DNA of 64,000 bases from Ustilaginoidea virens (taxonomy: Eukaryota > Ascomycota > Sordariomycetes > Hypocreales > Clavicipitaceae): positions 3,286,001 through 3,350,000 of the forward strand of contig NC_057317.1 of NCBI RefSeq assembly GCF_000687475.1, given 5' to 3'. The notes below the pieces were generated by a model that was not told the origin of the DNA, made no database searches, and saw only the letters and a program-made list of their open reading frames with translations. The position numbers were made by a program, and so were the translations under genes. Positions 11,730 through 23,304 of this stretch are shown one piece after another (within the stretch, counting starts at the first letter, position 1; every line of letters begins with the position of its first letter).

Positions 11730-13334
11730 TCAAGGCGTCGCCAGTTCGCTGGCAATCTCCTCTCGGACGTGCTTGCACCACTTGAGAATGGCATCTTCAA
11801 ACTCTTGCCATGCACCAGGGCCGTGGTCGTACACAACGCCGAGGACGTCGACCTTGAGCATCACCTCGAACCGGAGCTCGGCGGCCTTGACCCAGTAGCG
11901 GAGGTTGTCGGCACACCGGTAGGGCTTCAGCGTGTCGGTGTGAAAGGTCGGGATGGCCCCGAAACGTCTCCTGGATTTCTTGACGGCCGCGTTGTGCAGC
12001 TGCACGAGGCGCAGGCCGTTTTGGAGGCTCCGAAGAAACGGCGTCGGGCACTCGGGCGCCTCGGAGAGAGGTGTCCAGACGGGCAGGGGTTCCGCCGCGT
12101 CTGGATCCATTGAGGCGAGAAAGGCCATTTCCCGCTCATACTCCCGGCCAGACCAGTCCCCCGCAAGCCAGGCCCAGCTCTCGCGCTCGGCCCGCTCGGC
12201 CATCTCAATCTCGTGTTCCCTCGCGAGTACGGCAAAGACGCTCTCGACCCAGGAGACCATGGTTGCGACTTCTTCGTCCTTCATGCCGCCCATGAAGTTT
12301 CTCGTGGCCATTTGCTTCAAAACTTCCATCACGGCCAGGAGATCGGCTCGGATCTGCTTCTCAGACTTGATCGAGTCCAAGCGATCCGGCAGCTCGTGGG
12401 CTGTGTAGTACACCTTGGCTGCTCGTATGGCGAGGGTCACCACGTCGAGCATGTGCATGCCATGCAGCTCGTACCAACCCTGAGTGTTCTCCTCGGGCAT
12501 GTTTGGCAGCTGCGGGGTGTCGACGGACTCTTGGAACGAGCCAGTCTTGCGGGCAGCGACTTCATCCAACGCCTTCATCATGTCATGTAGCGCGGCCTCC
12601 AAGTCGGCCTTCAACTCTTCCATCTTGGGAGGCTTGGGAATGGGTTTCTCTTTCTGATGATATGTGCTCACGGTAGGAGGAAGCATTCCCGGATCGGATT
12701 CGGCGAAGCTGTCCTCGAAATAGTCTTCATCTTCCATGATTTGCGTCGGTGACGCAACCATGGGATTCGTTTCCAGCACAAGGCCACCCGAGTCCCCGCT
12801 GCCGTCCATGGAAACGACAAAAGACGAATCCTTATCCGAGCCGTCAACGTCGGCGGGAGAGCCGCTGGTGCCCTCTAAAAGCGACATATCCAGAGTAGCC
12901 CGCTGGATCGGCCGCTTGCGCGCTAGCTGACCGCCTTTGCCGTCCAAAAGGCCAGTCCTGGCAAAGTAATACTGCAAATGAGCGATGCTTCCCAAGCTCA
13001 TGACGCTCTCTCTTGACCTGGCGCTAGCGGCGAAATCCGTTGCCTGGGGTCGTACATATCCTCTACGTCGACCCTTGCTGTCTACACTCCGGCTCGAGTG
13101 GCGGGAAGCGTCTGAGATGTCCGACTGTCGGGATGATCGATAGGACCCGGAAGATTGGCGGCAAGACTGGCTTCCGAGGGAGTCTCGAGAGCTCGTGTCG
13201 ATGCCCGAGCCTTGTGACATGGAGGAGGCGGTTGAGACGCAGCGGGACAGCTGAGGGCAAGCTCCGATGGCCAGGGAGGGACAGGCATCTGGAGATGCGG
13301 GTCGGTGTAGTTGATGCTCGTTTACCGCAGCCAT
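11730..13334 (-). CDS. Uncharacterised fungal protein, 534 aa
   Basis: One exon reading MAAVNEHQLHRP to ...EEIASELATP. I do not recognise a named family. Residues 1-120 are Ser/Arg-rich with a run of SRxS-type motifs and look disordered. GSIAHLQYYFARTGLLDGKGG (about 117-137) and the region from about 225 to the end look ordered. That ordered part is mainly helical, with regularly spaced acidic and aromatic residues, for example ENTQGWYELHGMHMLDVVTL and the C-terminal RFEVMLKVDVLGVVYDHGPG. There is no signal peptide or membrane segment. It is probably a real gene because the frame stays open for 1.6 kb with balanced composition and a globular C-terminal half. It is transcribed towards the Hsp20 gene. 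Confidence 0.75.
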   Translation of the reverse strand: MAAVNEHQLHRPASPDACPSLAIGACPQLSRCVSTASSMSQGSGIDTSSRDSLGSQSCRQSSGSYRSSRQSDISDASRHSSRSVDSKGRRRGYVRPQATDFAASARSRESVMSLGSIAHLQYYFARTGLLDGKGGQLARKRPIQRATLDMSLLEGTSGSPADVDGSDKDSSFVVSMDGSGDSGGLVLETNPMVASPTQIMEDEDYFEDSFAESDPGMLPPTVSTYHQKEKPIPKPPKMEELKADLEAALHDMMKALDEVAARKTGSFQESVDTPQLPNMPEENTQGWYELHGMHMLDVVTLAIRAAKVYYTAHELPDRLDSIKSEKQIRADLLAVMEVLKQMATRNFMGGMKDEEVATMVSWVESVFAVLAREHEIEMAERAERESWAWLAGDWSGREYEREMAFLASMDPDAAEPLPVWTPLSEAPECPTPFLRSLQNGLRLVQLHNAAVKKSRRRFGAIPTFHTDTLKPYRCADNLRYWVKAAELRFEVMLKVDVLGVVYDHGPGAWQEFEDAILKWCKHVREEIASELATP

Positions 13335-13541
13335 GCCGGGAATTCAGATCCCGTCGGTTACCGTGGCGCGGCGCGGGAGGGGGAGTATCTGGCGATTTTT
13401 TTCTCCCTTTTTTGCCCTTTTTTTTTTTTTTCCGGACAGGGTTGACAGTAGCAAAGCTTGATGGGATTAGTTGCTGCTGAAGCCGTCTTTTGAGGCCTTG
13501 GGCGGCGCCTTGGTTTGCTGGAGAAGGTTGTGTGACGGGCG

Positions 13542-13584
13542 GAAGAAGAAGAAGAAGAAGAAGAAGAAGAAGAAGAAGAAGAAG
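13542..13584. repeat. (GAA)n trinucleotide repeat
   Basis: About fourteen AAG/GAA triplets, roughly 210-250 bp upstream of the ATG of the 534-aa gene, so possibly in its promoter or 5' untranslated region. Confidence 0.9.
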
Positions 13585-14287
13585 CCAAAGGTGTCAATGC
13601 AGTATGTAGTGGTGCACGAACCTCCTGAAGCTCAAGATGCAGCTCGACCAAGCGGCGCAAAGCGCTCCAAGGGACGGTCGGTACGGGTTGCTCTGAACAA
13701 TGTCGGATAGGCGGATGAAGTAGAGGCTACGGCTGCGGCTGCGGCCTACACCGACACCGTGAAAGGAAGCAGTGGTGTCGAGAGCGCGATCCAAGGCTGA
13801 GAGATGGAAATGGCGGGAGACGGGAAGGAAGGCCAGAGCGGACGATGGAAGATCAGGAGTTTGGCCGCCTGGGATCCTGGGGAAAAGAGCCAGGGTAGTA
13901 GTTATGGGCCTGGTTGGCGGATGAATAGGGCGGAGGGTGCGGTTGAGTGCCAAAAAGCCTCGGGCTGAATGGAAATTGCGTTCAGACATTCTCTTCTTGA
14001 TGATTGTCAATAGGAGGAGGTGGGTGCTAGCTACTAAGGTAGCGTAGCCCCCTGGGCGTTATTATGACCACACGGGAAAGACTTTGTTCCGGATGAGCTA
14101 GCGGGCACTGTGGTAGCGGATAAGTCCAGGAACCTGGGTGAGCCTGAGGGAGGACGGGAGAGATATGTACCGGACCTACTTTGGGGCCGAGTACTGAGCA
14201 CCTACCAGGTACCTCGAATCCTAGTGGGCCGTTTCTACGACGCCAAGTGCCCCTCTTTACCACCCGGCACCTGGCATGTTCCAGACG

Positions 14288-14395
14288 GATTGTCGGGATT
14301 GTCGGGATTGTCGGGATTGTCGAGATTGTCAGGATTGTCAGGATTGTCGGGGTTGTCAGGATTGTCAGGATTGTCAGGATTGTCAGGATTGTCGT
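14288..14395. repeat. 9-bp minisatellite (GGATTGTCG / GGATTGTCA)
   Basis: About twelve tandem nine-base units. The left copies end mainly in G and the right copies in A, which suggests at least two expansion steps. It is not coding as far as I can see. Confidence 0.9.
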
Positions 14396-14978
14396 CGGGG
14401 GGGGAGGAGGCGGACGGTTGGCTGCTCTCCCCGCAGCTTTCCCAGAATCCGGTTCCAGCCTTCCAATCCGAATAGCAAGCAAGTCGTCGACAGCTGTGGC
14501 CTTGGACCGGCTTTGCCATCACTCCCAGCTCGTCAATCAATCCAGGGGACGGCAGAAGGCGAAGTGGGCGATGCCGAACATTGCAGGCACATGATTGGCC
14601 CGGCCCGCTTTTGGGGAGCCAAGCTTGCGTTCCTCCCGTTGCCACCATGGCGACGGCGACAGGGCCACTGCCGCGACAACCACCAGTCGAAGTCGGAGTG
14701 ACGGTTTTAAAAAAAAAAAAAAAAAAAAAAACCCCTCGGGCAGACTTTTAACTTCTCGGAAGTGATTGGCGGCAACGGCGCAGCACGTAGGGGGCCTTGC
14801 CTGCTTGGCATGCTTGGAACCCGTCAAATCGCTGACGAGGTGGGCAGCAGTGGGACGTGGGCAGAAGTGCATGCATGCATGCATCGCCTAGGTGAAATTG
14901 ATTGCATACCTGCACTGCAGCATGCGGGGCTGGCTGGAATGCTTGTGCACGGGCCTGCGCACCGACACACGCACCCTG

Positions 14979-15050
14979 CACACAAAGCACAAAGCACAAG
15001 CATAAAGCATAAAGCACAAAGCACAAAGCATAAAAGCATAAAAGCACAAG
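14979..15050. repeat. AAAGCAC / AAAGCATA short tandem repeat
   Basis: A mixed run of seven- and eight-base units (CACAAAG, CATAAAG, CATAAAAG) over about 70 bp in non-coding DNA. Confidence 0.8.
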
Positions 15051-15401
15051 GTACATGCAAACGTTGTCTACGAGTCATGACAGCCGGTCGAGCGTCATGT
15101 CGACAGAGTCATGCACGTGCCGGTGTCCTATGCAGAAGGAATCCGCGGGTACCCGTTCGATTCGTAGGTGTATTTCTAGTTGATGTGCTGAATGCTAAAC
15201 GAATACCCGTTTTCAATCACGGCTCCCGTCCGTACTCGCACTCCAAAGGCTGGGCTGGGCGCGTTCATGAAGCCCCTTGACGAGATTGAGCTCGAGGTCT
15301 ATTCGTGCCCGAGTAGTGGTCGCCGTCGTCTCCGTCAACCAACGCGCGCGTTGATAACCGCCACTCGCGAGGCATCTAGGCATAGCCAGGGCTATGAAGC
15401 A

Positions 15402-15437
15402 CATCCATCCATCCGTCCATCCATCCATCCATCCATT
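15402..15437. repeat. (CATC)n tetranucleotide repeat
   Basis: About eight CATC units with one CGTC variant. The same unit recurs at 61448-61492. Confidence 0.85.
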
Positions 15438-15762
15438 CCACGTGGGCTCGCTCGCTCACCCTCTCCAGCCCAATACCGCCATCAGCAGAGCAGAGGCGGA
15501 CGCTGGTCCTCGTCCCGAGTCTCGACCCCGTCCCGTCGCGTCGACTTGCTGCCGCGCCCTGTTTGCCCGCTTCTCGCCCCGGCCGCTGCGAGCAACCGTG
15601 TTTCCTGCGAAAGTGTCCGCTCCATCGCCCACGTAAGAGATGCCCTCGTCCGTCCCACGAGCGATGATGCGTCCTTTTACGGGAATGCCCATCCATCTGG
15701 AACGTCTCCCCAGGGCCACCCGCCGTACCAGCTCCCCGCGCGTCAACCTGTCCGCCTGCCCT

Positions 15763-16317
15763 CTAGCTCTGCCGCTGCTTATGCCGCGGGTTCGCCTTGC
15801 AAACAATGTACAAGTACCCGTTATGTCGCTTCCCGGCCTTTCGTCGCACGACCTACAGCTCGCCCACCACACCCCGTGGTCAGCCCAAACCCGCTCCCCA
15901 GGAGGGAAAGCGACTGCAAGAAGAAGAAAAAACGACAAGAGGGAGAGAGGGAGGGAAAGCGACTGCAAGAAGAAAAAAAACGACAAGAGGGAGAGAGGGA
16001 GGGAAAGCGACTGCAAGAAGAAGAAAAAACCAGAGAGAGAGAAAGACGAGAAAGAGAGAGAGAGAGAGACCACCGACCTTGCAGTGCTCGCACCTCTTCT
16101 TGACCGAGCTGTGCACCTTCATCCCCCGCGTCTGCTGGCGCACGAAGCCGGCCCCCAGGCCTGCCGCCGCTCTGGCGCTGGCCGTCCACGCGCTGGCCAG
16201 GCAGGAGGCCCAGCTCGCGCCCGGCCCGGCTGCCACGCTGCCGGCGACGGCGGCCGCAGCGTGTCTGGAGGAAACGAGTCGTGCGGGCAGCGCGAATGCG
16301 CGCAGGAGGGATGCCAT
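15763..16317 (-). CDS. rtc6: Mitochondrial large-subunit ribosomal protein bL36m
   Basis: Zinc-binding protein of the large mitoribosomal subunit. Two exons are inferred, 16317-16078 and 15852-15763, giving 109 aa. The 225-bp intron has a GTCGGT donor and a CTGTAG acceptor. Exon 1 encodes an Arg/Ala-rich presequence (MASLLRAFALPARLVSSR), then GMKVHSSVKKRCEHCK. Exon 2 resumes at VVRRKAGKRHNGYLYIVCKA and ends NPRHKQRQS. The join restores the family core exactly, including the Cys-x2-Cys ... Cys ... His zinc ligands (CEHC, VC, RH). An ATG further upstream (16521) is open in frame, but 16317 fits a mitochondrial presequence and the usual length better. The intron carries a purine-rich minisatellite. 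Confidence 0.92.
15904..16031. repeat. 49-bp minisatellite inside the bL36m intron
   Basis: Two nearly identical copies (15904-15952 and 15953-16000) and a partial third (16001-16031) of a purine-rich unit beginning GGGAAAGCGACTGCAAGAAG. It fills more than half of the intron and gives a long CTTTCTC-type tract on the transcribed sense. Confidence 0.92.
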
Positions 16318-16855
16318 GGCGAGCGGGTTTGGGTTTGGCGGTCGCTGATGAGGCAAGTCTTGCTTTGCTTTGCCGTGTCGTCGTTCGTTTGTCGGCGTCA
16401 AAAAGGGCTCGGCGGGTCCCGGCGGGTCCCGGCCAGCATGGTCACGTGAGTAGGGGGATGGATGGATGGCTGGCTGGCGGGCCCACGCGAGGCGGCTGGA
16501 AGGCAAAGCAAAGATCAACAATCGTGGGGATCATCATGCATCCATCATGCATCCCATCACCCTTTTGCTCGGTTCAGCACGGCCATGGGCTGCAGCGTGG
16601 ACGGCAAGTGGGCGCGAAAAAAAAAAAAAAAAGGCACATTCATCTGGCGAGTATCTATCGTCCGCCACCTTCGTAATCGTGTACGGAGCACGGAGTAAGC
16701 AAATCGCGTAAACAAAAGCTCCGAGTTGCATTCGGCCAGCCCAGCCCTGCTGCACGCACAACTTCAATCTGTTTCCGACCGCCTCCACCACCACCACCAC
16801 CACCACCACCACCACCACCGCCGCCACCCCAATCCGCAGTTTCCAAGTTGCCGAG
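16318..16855. other. Intergenic region between two minus-strand genes
   Basis: Upstream of bL36m and downstream of the 744-aa gene. It holds GATGGATGGCTGG-type short repeats near 16457-16480, a poly-A run near 16617-16632, a TACGGAGCACGGAGTA motif near 16681, and a (CAC)n run at about 16781-16826 that explains chance poly-Gly and poly-His ORFs. No gene seen. Confidence 0.6.
16781..16826. repeat. (CAC)n trinucleotide repeat
   Basis: About thirteen CAC/CCA triplets ending in CGC variants, just beyond the stop codon of the 744-aa gene on the minus strand. Confidence 0.85.
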
Positions 16856-19496
16856 TCAGCCCCGTCTCTCGCAGACACCACCTCCTCTGTCCCCTGCCCA
16901 TCCCTTGAGAGTCAGCCCAGCGTACAGCAGCGTTGCCGACTTGAAATCGTGGCATGGGATCCCCTCGCGCGCTCTTTTCGGGGGCTGCAGCTCTTCAACG
17001 TGGTCCGGCATCCCCCCGTCTGTTCTGGGCTTGCCGCCTTGGTCCTTGACGGGCTCGTCCTTTTTGCCTTCCCGCTTCAGCCGCCTTACTGCTCGGCAGT
17101 AAATGTCCAGGTTGCTGCACTTGTTGTAGACCTGGCCCCAGGTTGCCTTGCTCTGGTCTCCCTGCAGCAGCTCGGCGAGGGTCGGCAGGCTCTGGACCGA
17201 GTCGGAATGCACCTTGTTGTCGCGGACGAGGCTCGCCAGCGTCGGGCGTGCGTACATGGCGCCCTCGTGGTCAGCCGTCACCCCGTCGACGTCCGACCTG
17301 ACAGAGACCGTCGACCGCAGTCTCACAATGTCCTTGGCCTGATGCGGTAGCGGCGCGTCTTGGTTGAACTCCAGGCCCTTCCAGCTCGGATACAGTGTGT
17401 CGAGGATGCTTCTCTTGTGACTCTTCAGGTGGTCATCCTCCTCGTCCATCCACACCTGCAGAGTACATGCGGCACATACTCGTCTGTGGGGCTGCATGTC
17501 GCGAGCAAAGGCCGAGAAGAATTCCTCCAGCGTTTCGTACCCGCACGAGGAACAAAACACCAGGCTCTTGCCCATGATGGTCGTGTACCACTTGGGCCAG
17601 TCATGATCGATCCTCGTCTCCAGGCCTACTCGCACTGGCTTCAGCAGGTCATACGTCGCACGCCTCTTGGATTCTTCGTCTCTCGCCTCCAGGTAGCGAT
17701 GCAAGGCATCCAGAAACGTTGGAGCTGCGAGGGGGTAGTTGGGCACCTGCCGCAAGTACCTGCAAAACGCCTTGTCCTTGTCGAACAAGAGACCCAATCC
17801 CATTCTCCTGGCCTTCATAAAGGCCTTTAGGACGAGGCCGAAAAACCCCCTCTGAACAACGTCCAGCTCATGCGGTCCCCACGTCAGACCGTACGTGGCA
17901 GAGTGGGTGGTCGCGAATGGCGTACCCGCGTGGTACTTTGGATAAAAATCCAGCCCCCTGACCTGCGGCGAGCCAGATGCTCGACGCGCGGCATTGATTT
18001 CATGAATAAGGTCGAGCAGACAAACGACATCCCCGAAGTGAATGAGGGGGCAGTCGTAAATGCCAATCATTTTCACATTTGGACAGGCCCGTAATATGAC
18101 GGCGATCATACGACGGTCCAGATATGGTATCCTTTGGAAGTAGAGCACTTTGAGAGCTGTTCTCTGGCCCGAAATGTGCTCGACTTTTGCAGAGGGAAAG
18201 AGAAAAGAAAAAGAAAAAAGAAAAGGAAAGGGGAGGAAAGGGGAGGAAAGAGAGGGGGGGGGGGGGGGGGGCGCAAGTTAGCACGCCTCCGTCTTGGTTT
18301 CGATGTATACTGGAGATTCAAGTGGTCAACTTACTCATGCGCTTCATTCGCTCCACTGAAAAGATTGCCTGTGGTTCAAATAGCTGAGTTTGTGGACTGG
18401 ATATGAACTGACTGTCTCCCCAAATCCGCGATACGTCTCGAATCTTCCGGATGGCGACGACAATGTCATTCGCTAGGAAATCCACAGGCACAATCTTTTT
18501 CGACTCTCGTCTCTGGTGAAACGACTTGCCGCGCCCGGTTTTGCCGCTAATACGGCCATGGATGAGATATATCGACAGATAGATTTCCCTCTCAACCTTG
18601 ATAGCTTCAGCGCACCAAGACGAGAGACCATTGTCGAAATCGAGCCCATAGGGGTCAAGTTCATGGGACCTGTTCATATCTCCAATCAAGCATTCAGCCG
18701 CCACGGCAAGTAGCACGCCGGAGTTGCCGTCGGTTCGCAGGTCTGACGAATAAAAGTCCCATATTTTCTGGGCATCCCCGTCAGCGGTTCCATCTTTGGT
18801 CCTTTTTTTCTTTTTTTCTTTTTTTTTTCTTTTTTTTTTTTTGTGGGAGCGGAAATCTAGCATCTACTAACAGCACAGTCGGCGATCGCCTGCCATGAGG
18901 TCGATGAAGTAAGCGCAGTCTTGAGAACAGTGTGCCATCCTTGGGCAAAGATCAAGTTTGCCACCTGACCGCCAATGTCGACGGTGTTTAAGATCCTGGC
19001 CAAGTTGTTCTCACTGGACGGGATGCCTGGTGTCTTGAAGGGGTGGGCGTGCTTAGTCCCATAACGAAACAGAAGCATTGCCTAATAAAACCCAATCACT
19101 ATCCCGTCGGGCCGGGTAAAGAAGAGAGAGAGAGAGAGAGAAAGGGTCAAGGGTCAAGGGCCTCGGGCGAGCTCACAGTGATCAAGTGTTTGGCTGGGAA
19201 CTGAGCACCCTTGAGCTGCTCGAGAGTCGGCCTTTTGAAGGCCGCTTCGGCCATGACGAGCCATTCTTGCTCAAGTTCGTGTGGCTTCTTTAAAGTCACG
19301 GCATGGTGGAAGCCGTGCTTCAAGAGCCTTGCGTGAGACTCGGCCATGCCATATCTTTCCACTGCTCTGTCGGTTAGGCGGCAATACAGCCCATCAAACC
19401 GCTCGTTCCGGCCTTACCTGAGTTGACAGCATTAGATGGCTGCGTGGCATTTTTGCCGGCCTTTCTCTTCGCCCACGACTTATGTTTGGGCGCCAT
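16856..19496 (-). CDS. Uncharacterised five-exon fungal protein, 744 aa
   Basis: Assembled from exons 19496-19418, 19361-19177, 19081-18872, 18767-18335 and 18183-16856; every join keeps frame. Introns are 59, 95, 104 and 151 bp with GTAAGG, GTGAGC, GTTAGT and GTAAGT donors; introns 1 and 3 show CTAAC and CTGAC branch sites. The start is MAPKHKSWAKRKAGKNATQP, basic and possibly nuclear. Exons 2-4 give mixed helical sequence (YGMAESHARLLKHGFHHAVT; SSDLRTDGNSGVLLAVAAEC). The last exon begins IEHISGQRTALKVLYFQRIP and resembles a leucine-rich or F-box-like scaffold (ILRACPNVKMIGIYDCPLIH). A CSSCGYE ... RRVCAACT pair of Cys-x2-Cys knuckles suggests one zinc site. The last ~120 residues are charged and probably disordered. 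I cannot name the family. The first intron acceptor and the AAAAG acceptor of exon 5 are the least certain borders. Confidence 0.72.
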
Positions 19497-19785
19497 CTCT
19501 GTTTTACCGATGATGTTGTGTTGTCTTTGAGGTATGAGTTGCCGAGGACTTGGAATGAGAGACGAGGCTAGCGGCCGTCTACGTGCCTAGGTAGGGAGAT
19601 AACCTTATTAAGAGCTTGGAGAAAAGTCATCTGCAAGCAGCTGCACCGCTCCTGCCTGCCCAGTAACAACAGGCTTTAATAGTACCTACAATTTGGTGAG
19701 TCTGAGTTCAGCTTGAGCTTGAGCTTGAGCTTTGACCGATTTGCACAGGGTCAGCTCACCTTTGGCTTGCTTTTTGCTAGTGCTG

Positions 19786-19789
<4 letters not shown>

Positions 19790-19859
<70 letters not shown>
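19790..19859. repeat. (TA)35 microsatellite
   Basis: An uninterrupted TA run of about 70 bp, about 300 bp upstream of the 744-aa gene start. It is likely to be length-polymorphic and can extrude as a cruciform. Confidence 0.95.
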
Positions 19860-19864
<5 letters not shown>

Positions 19865-20179
19865 CCTAGTGATTTAAAGGTGAGCTTCTGAGAAAGTTCT
19901 TCGTGGGAGAGATGTGGAGTGTAGGACAAGTTGCTCTCTCATCTGGTGATAGTCACGGTCGGTAAAGTCACTTTGCCTTGGTGATATCTCTGAAACACGA
20001 TCGATGCTTGTGAGTTGTGGTTTCTCCGAGAAAAAAGTGTATGCTTGATCTGCGTCAGGAGCACGCTGGGCTGGCGATGGAGGCGGTCGAGGCAGACAGC
20101 TGCTGGCCAAAGTGGATGGATGGAGAGATCGGAACAAGTTGCGGGTTCTGCAGCTCGGTCATCCGGGATGGTGAGACTA

Positions 20180-20240
20180 CCTGCTGCCTGCTGCCTGCTG
20201 CCTGCTGCCTGCTCTTGCTCTTGCTCTTGCTCTTGCTCTC
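20180..20240. repeat. CTGCCTG heptamer then CTCTTG hexamer repeat
   Basis: Four copies of a seven-base unit run straight into four copies of a six-base unit. It lies in non-coding DNA. Confidence 0.85.
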
Positions 20241-21041
20241 TTCGTCTCACCTTGTTGCGCAGAACCGCCTCACCTTGACGGGCCTCGGGCCTCTCGTCTG
20301 CGCGTGGTGGTGCGGGTAATGCCGCTCACTAGAGCCGTGTCAGCCCGACCATTGCTTGTTGCGGCACATGATTCCCGTCAAACATGCCCTGCTCAGGGAA
20401 TCCCACGCCTTTGCTACTCCCGAGTCCGTACAGCTCATCCGATATCCGTCCCCCTCACGCACGAGTTTGACAATGGTTTGCCACTCTCCATTTCCCGTCT
20501 ACCTACGGAGCAGGTACTCCACCCTCTTCCACCCCTCCCCTCTTGGTGATGCCTCCTTCCCTGAAACCAAAACTCCAACGTCAAGCCGGACAGCCAGCGA
20601 TATGTCTACCCCGTGACTCGCACTGACTCGCACTGACTCACCCTGACTCACACGGGATTTCTGTACTCATGCTATTCATAGCCGTCTGAGGGCCATCTGG
20701 GGTTGAAACGGCATATCGATTGTGTCATTGTCGGGAGCGTTTCGGGATGGATGCCCCCCCCCCCCCCCCCTGACGCGCCATCCCGGGCTATCGTGAAAAT
20801 CGTAAGTTGACCCGTCTGCGACTAATAAGAGGCTACCGGAACACCTGCACTTGGTAGGCCTACGGAGTGCCCTTTGACGGGGGGACTAGTCTGATCTGTC
20901 TTCCTGCCTGCTAGGAGCTCTCCTCATTGTCCATCCTCTCCGATGCCGGCCGCAATAACTTCTCTCTTGATAGATGTGGTTCCTCTTCTTCTTCTTCTTC
21001 GCTCTCCTTCTTTTTCCTCTTTTTATCTTCTCTTTTCGCCT

Positions 21042-21043
<2 letters not shown>

Positions 21044-21091
<48 letters not shown>
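21044..21091. repeat. (CT)n microsatellite
   Basis: About twenty-three CT dinucleotides in non-coding DNA, preceded by a T/C-rich tract. Confidence 0.9.
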
Positions 21092-21095
<4 letters not shown>

Positions 21096-23304
21096 TCTTC
21101 TTTGGGATATTGAAAATCTAGACTCACACCTGCCCGTGTCCAGATAATGGCCTAATGGCATCTGGGCCATGGTGAATATAGCTAGCTCATGTGAGACCTA
21201 CTTCGATAAGCAACATCCCTTATTTACCCGTGCTTGATTCGGGGAACCTGCTAGCACATCCATCCCCATTCAATGCAACTACCCTGTCGCCAGGCCTGAT
21301 GCGAGCATGTTGTATACATACTGTGCATGTCCCATCCTGACGCATCAATTGCTTGCTAGACTTCTCGTACTAGCCAAAAACGGATTCATGACAGATTAAG
21401 CCGGTCTGGGTCTATAAGACTCGCGTGGCATTTCTCCAACTCTCATGTCCAGAAACATGCACATCTGTCAGGATGGGTCAGTGTGTCAAAGCAGAGAGAT
21501 GTTGGTGTCTGGAAGATCAGCTTGTGATATTGAAAGCAGCGTCACAAGCGTCCAGTGAGCAACCAAGTGCCTAACGGGAGTACTTGCGGAGTACATCAGC
21601 CACAGTTGGCTGGCTGGCTATGTACCTTGGGTAGACGCCGTGCTGTATCAAGGGATGCATAGTTTTTCTGTACTAACCCAAAGAGAATACGTCGCATGGG
21701 GCTGTGGCAATAAGGCGGGTGGGTTGGTTCAACGGAATCAACAGATTGCTGGCCCGGGACAGAGAGAGTGGACGCGGTAAATACTTTTCGACGCGGATCA
21801 AGCCGGCTCTGCTGCCAACAAATCCAAGCCCATGCAAGGGCGAGAGTACTCCGTATGGTGAGTAACCTTGGCATTCCAGTTGGCAGGAGGGTGGCGATTC
21901 GACCCCGTCCTGGAGGGCGCACCTGATCCAGGTGACAAAGTCCTTGTGATGATGATTGTTGGCAAAGTAAGCCTTTGTCCACCCACATCGACACAGTGCC
22001 GGTATCGAGGCAGTTTTGAGGGCGCTAACATGTATCCCTTATCATTGTTGATGCCCGCAGGCTTTGAAAAGGAAAAAGAAAAAAGAGGAGGAAAAAGTGG
22101 ACTCTCACCACCCTCTTGATTCTCGAGTCTCTGGATGTGGAGATGTGTGTGTGTACGGAGTATGCCGCTGCGCCGTGACTGCAGAGGGATCGCTTATTGG
22201 GCGCGGCCAACAACGAAGCGGTGCCGACACTGAATTCCAAAGCAAAAAGAATGTTGTCCTGTAGAAACCCCCATGATGCCTGGCCAGATCTCAGTCGTTT
22301 CATGTTGCCAAAATTAGCGAGAACCTCCTCTGTATTCTGCAGCTCTTGTTATTGTTTGGTCTTGGACGCAACTTGGTCAATACGATGCGGGAACAAATGG
22401 GCGACCCACTAGCAGACTATTATTATGGGATTGAAAATTGTTTTACATACTCCGTACTCCGTACTCCGTTCTGTGCAATCTTTTGCAGCCATTGTTGCCG
22501 GGACACGACATCAGGGGGACCCCTGCGCCCTTGGTCCGTACGCACGCAGCAGGCAGCAAGGGGCATGCAGGTGGTATTCCATCTTTTCGTGCCTGCTGCT
22601 GCAGAATGGTTGCTTCCCCGAGGCGCTGCTATTGTCATCAGTCATCAGTCATCAGAGCACGGAGTACGGCGTACTCGGTACAGATACAGATACAGGCTTT
22701 ATCACTGGTAGCTGGTCCGGCGAACAAGATAATCTCCTCTTCAGGCCAGAGCAGCCCAGAGCAGCCCAGGCAGGGATATCGCCTCATCCCTCACCATCTT
22801 GCCAAGAACGCAATGTCGTTTTCCCGCGTGCCAGATTTCAAGTCTCTGGCCGCAAATCCTGGCCACGGTAGGCAAAGTCGCTCCTAGCTGGCCTTGGCTA
22901 TCAATCAGTTCTGCGAGACTACTGTCAAGCCTCAGGGTCACTTCTCCGCCCCATCAAACGGGCGGTGCAGAGTCCAGAAAGAAGTTTGCAAGAGCGTTTG
23001 TGGTTTTGAGTGAGTATATATATAGGAGGCCATCGGGGGGGGGGGGGGCAATGATGCTTGCGGCGACGCAAACAGACTGGTGGCTGAGTGCATACATGAA
23101 AACACTCGACAGCTCGTCTTTATGCTCGCTCGACGATGGGTAGATTGGACGGACCGTTGTCAACTGCTTGCGTGGTTGACAGTCGGGGGAGAGAACAAGA
23201 TTTGAACAAGACAGCTGCCCTCGCACCCGTCCGCAGCTCCTGCTTCTTTTGGGATTCCCTCTCCAGACCAGAGGCACCGGTCGGTTCCTTCAACAGGTCA
23301 ACCA

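Larger units (their letters stand above)
13335..15762. other. Intergenic region rich in tandem repeats
   Basis: The promoter side of the 534-aa gene (minus) and the 3' flank of the bL36m gene (minus). It contains poly-T at 13418-13430, the (GAA)n, 9-bp, AAAGCAC and (CATC)n repeats listed separately, and poly-A at about 14707-14730. Every ORF in it can be traced to simple repeats or lacks domain features. Confidence 0.6.

Noticed and set aside
14979..15050. CRISPR-like repeat array
   Set aside because: Units of 7-8 bases in direct tandem without spacers, in a eukaryotic genome.
15192..16103. 303-codon plus-strand ORF
   Set aside because: Antisense to the bL36m gene and largely made of CATC and purine repeats.
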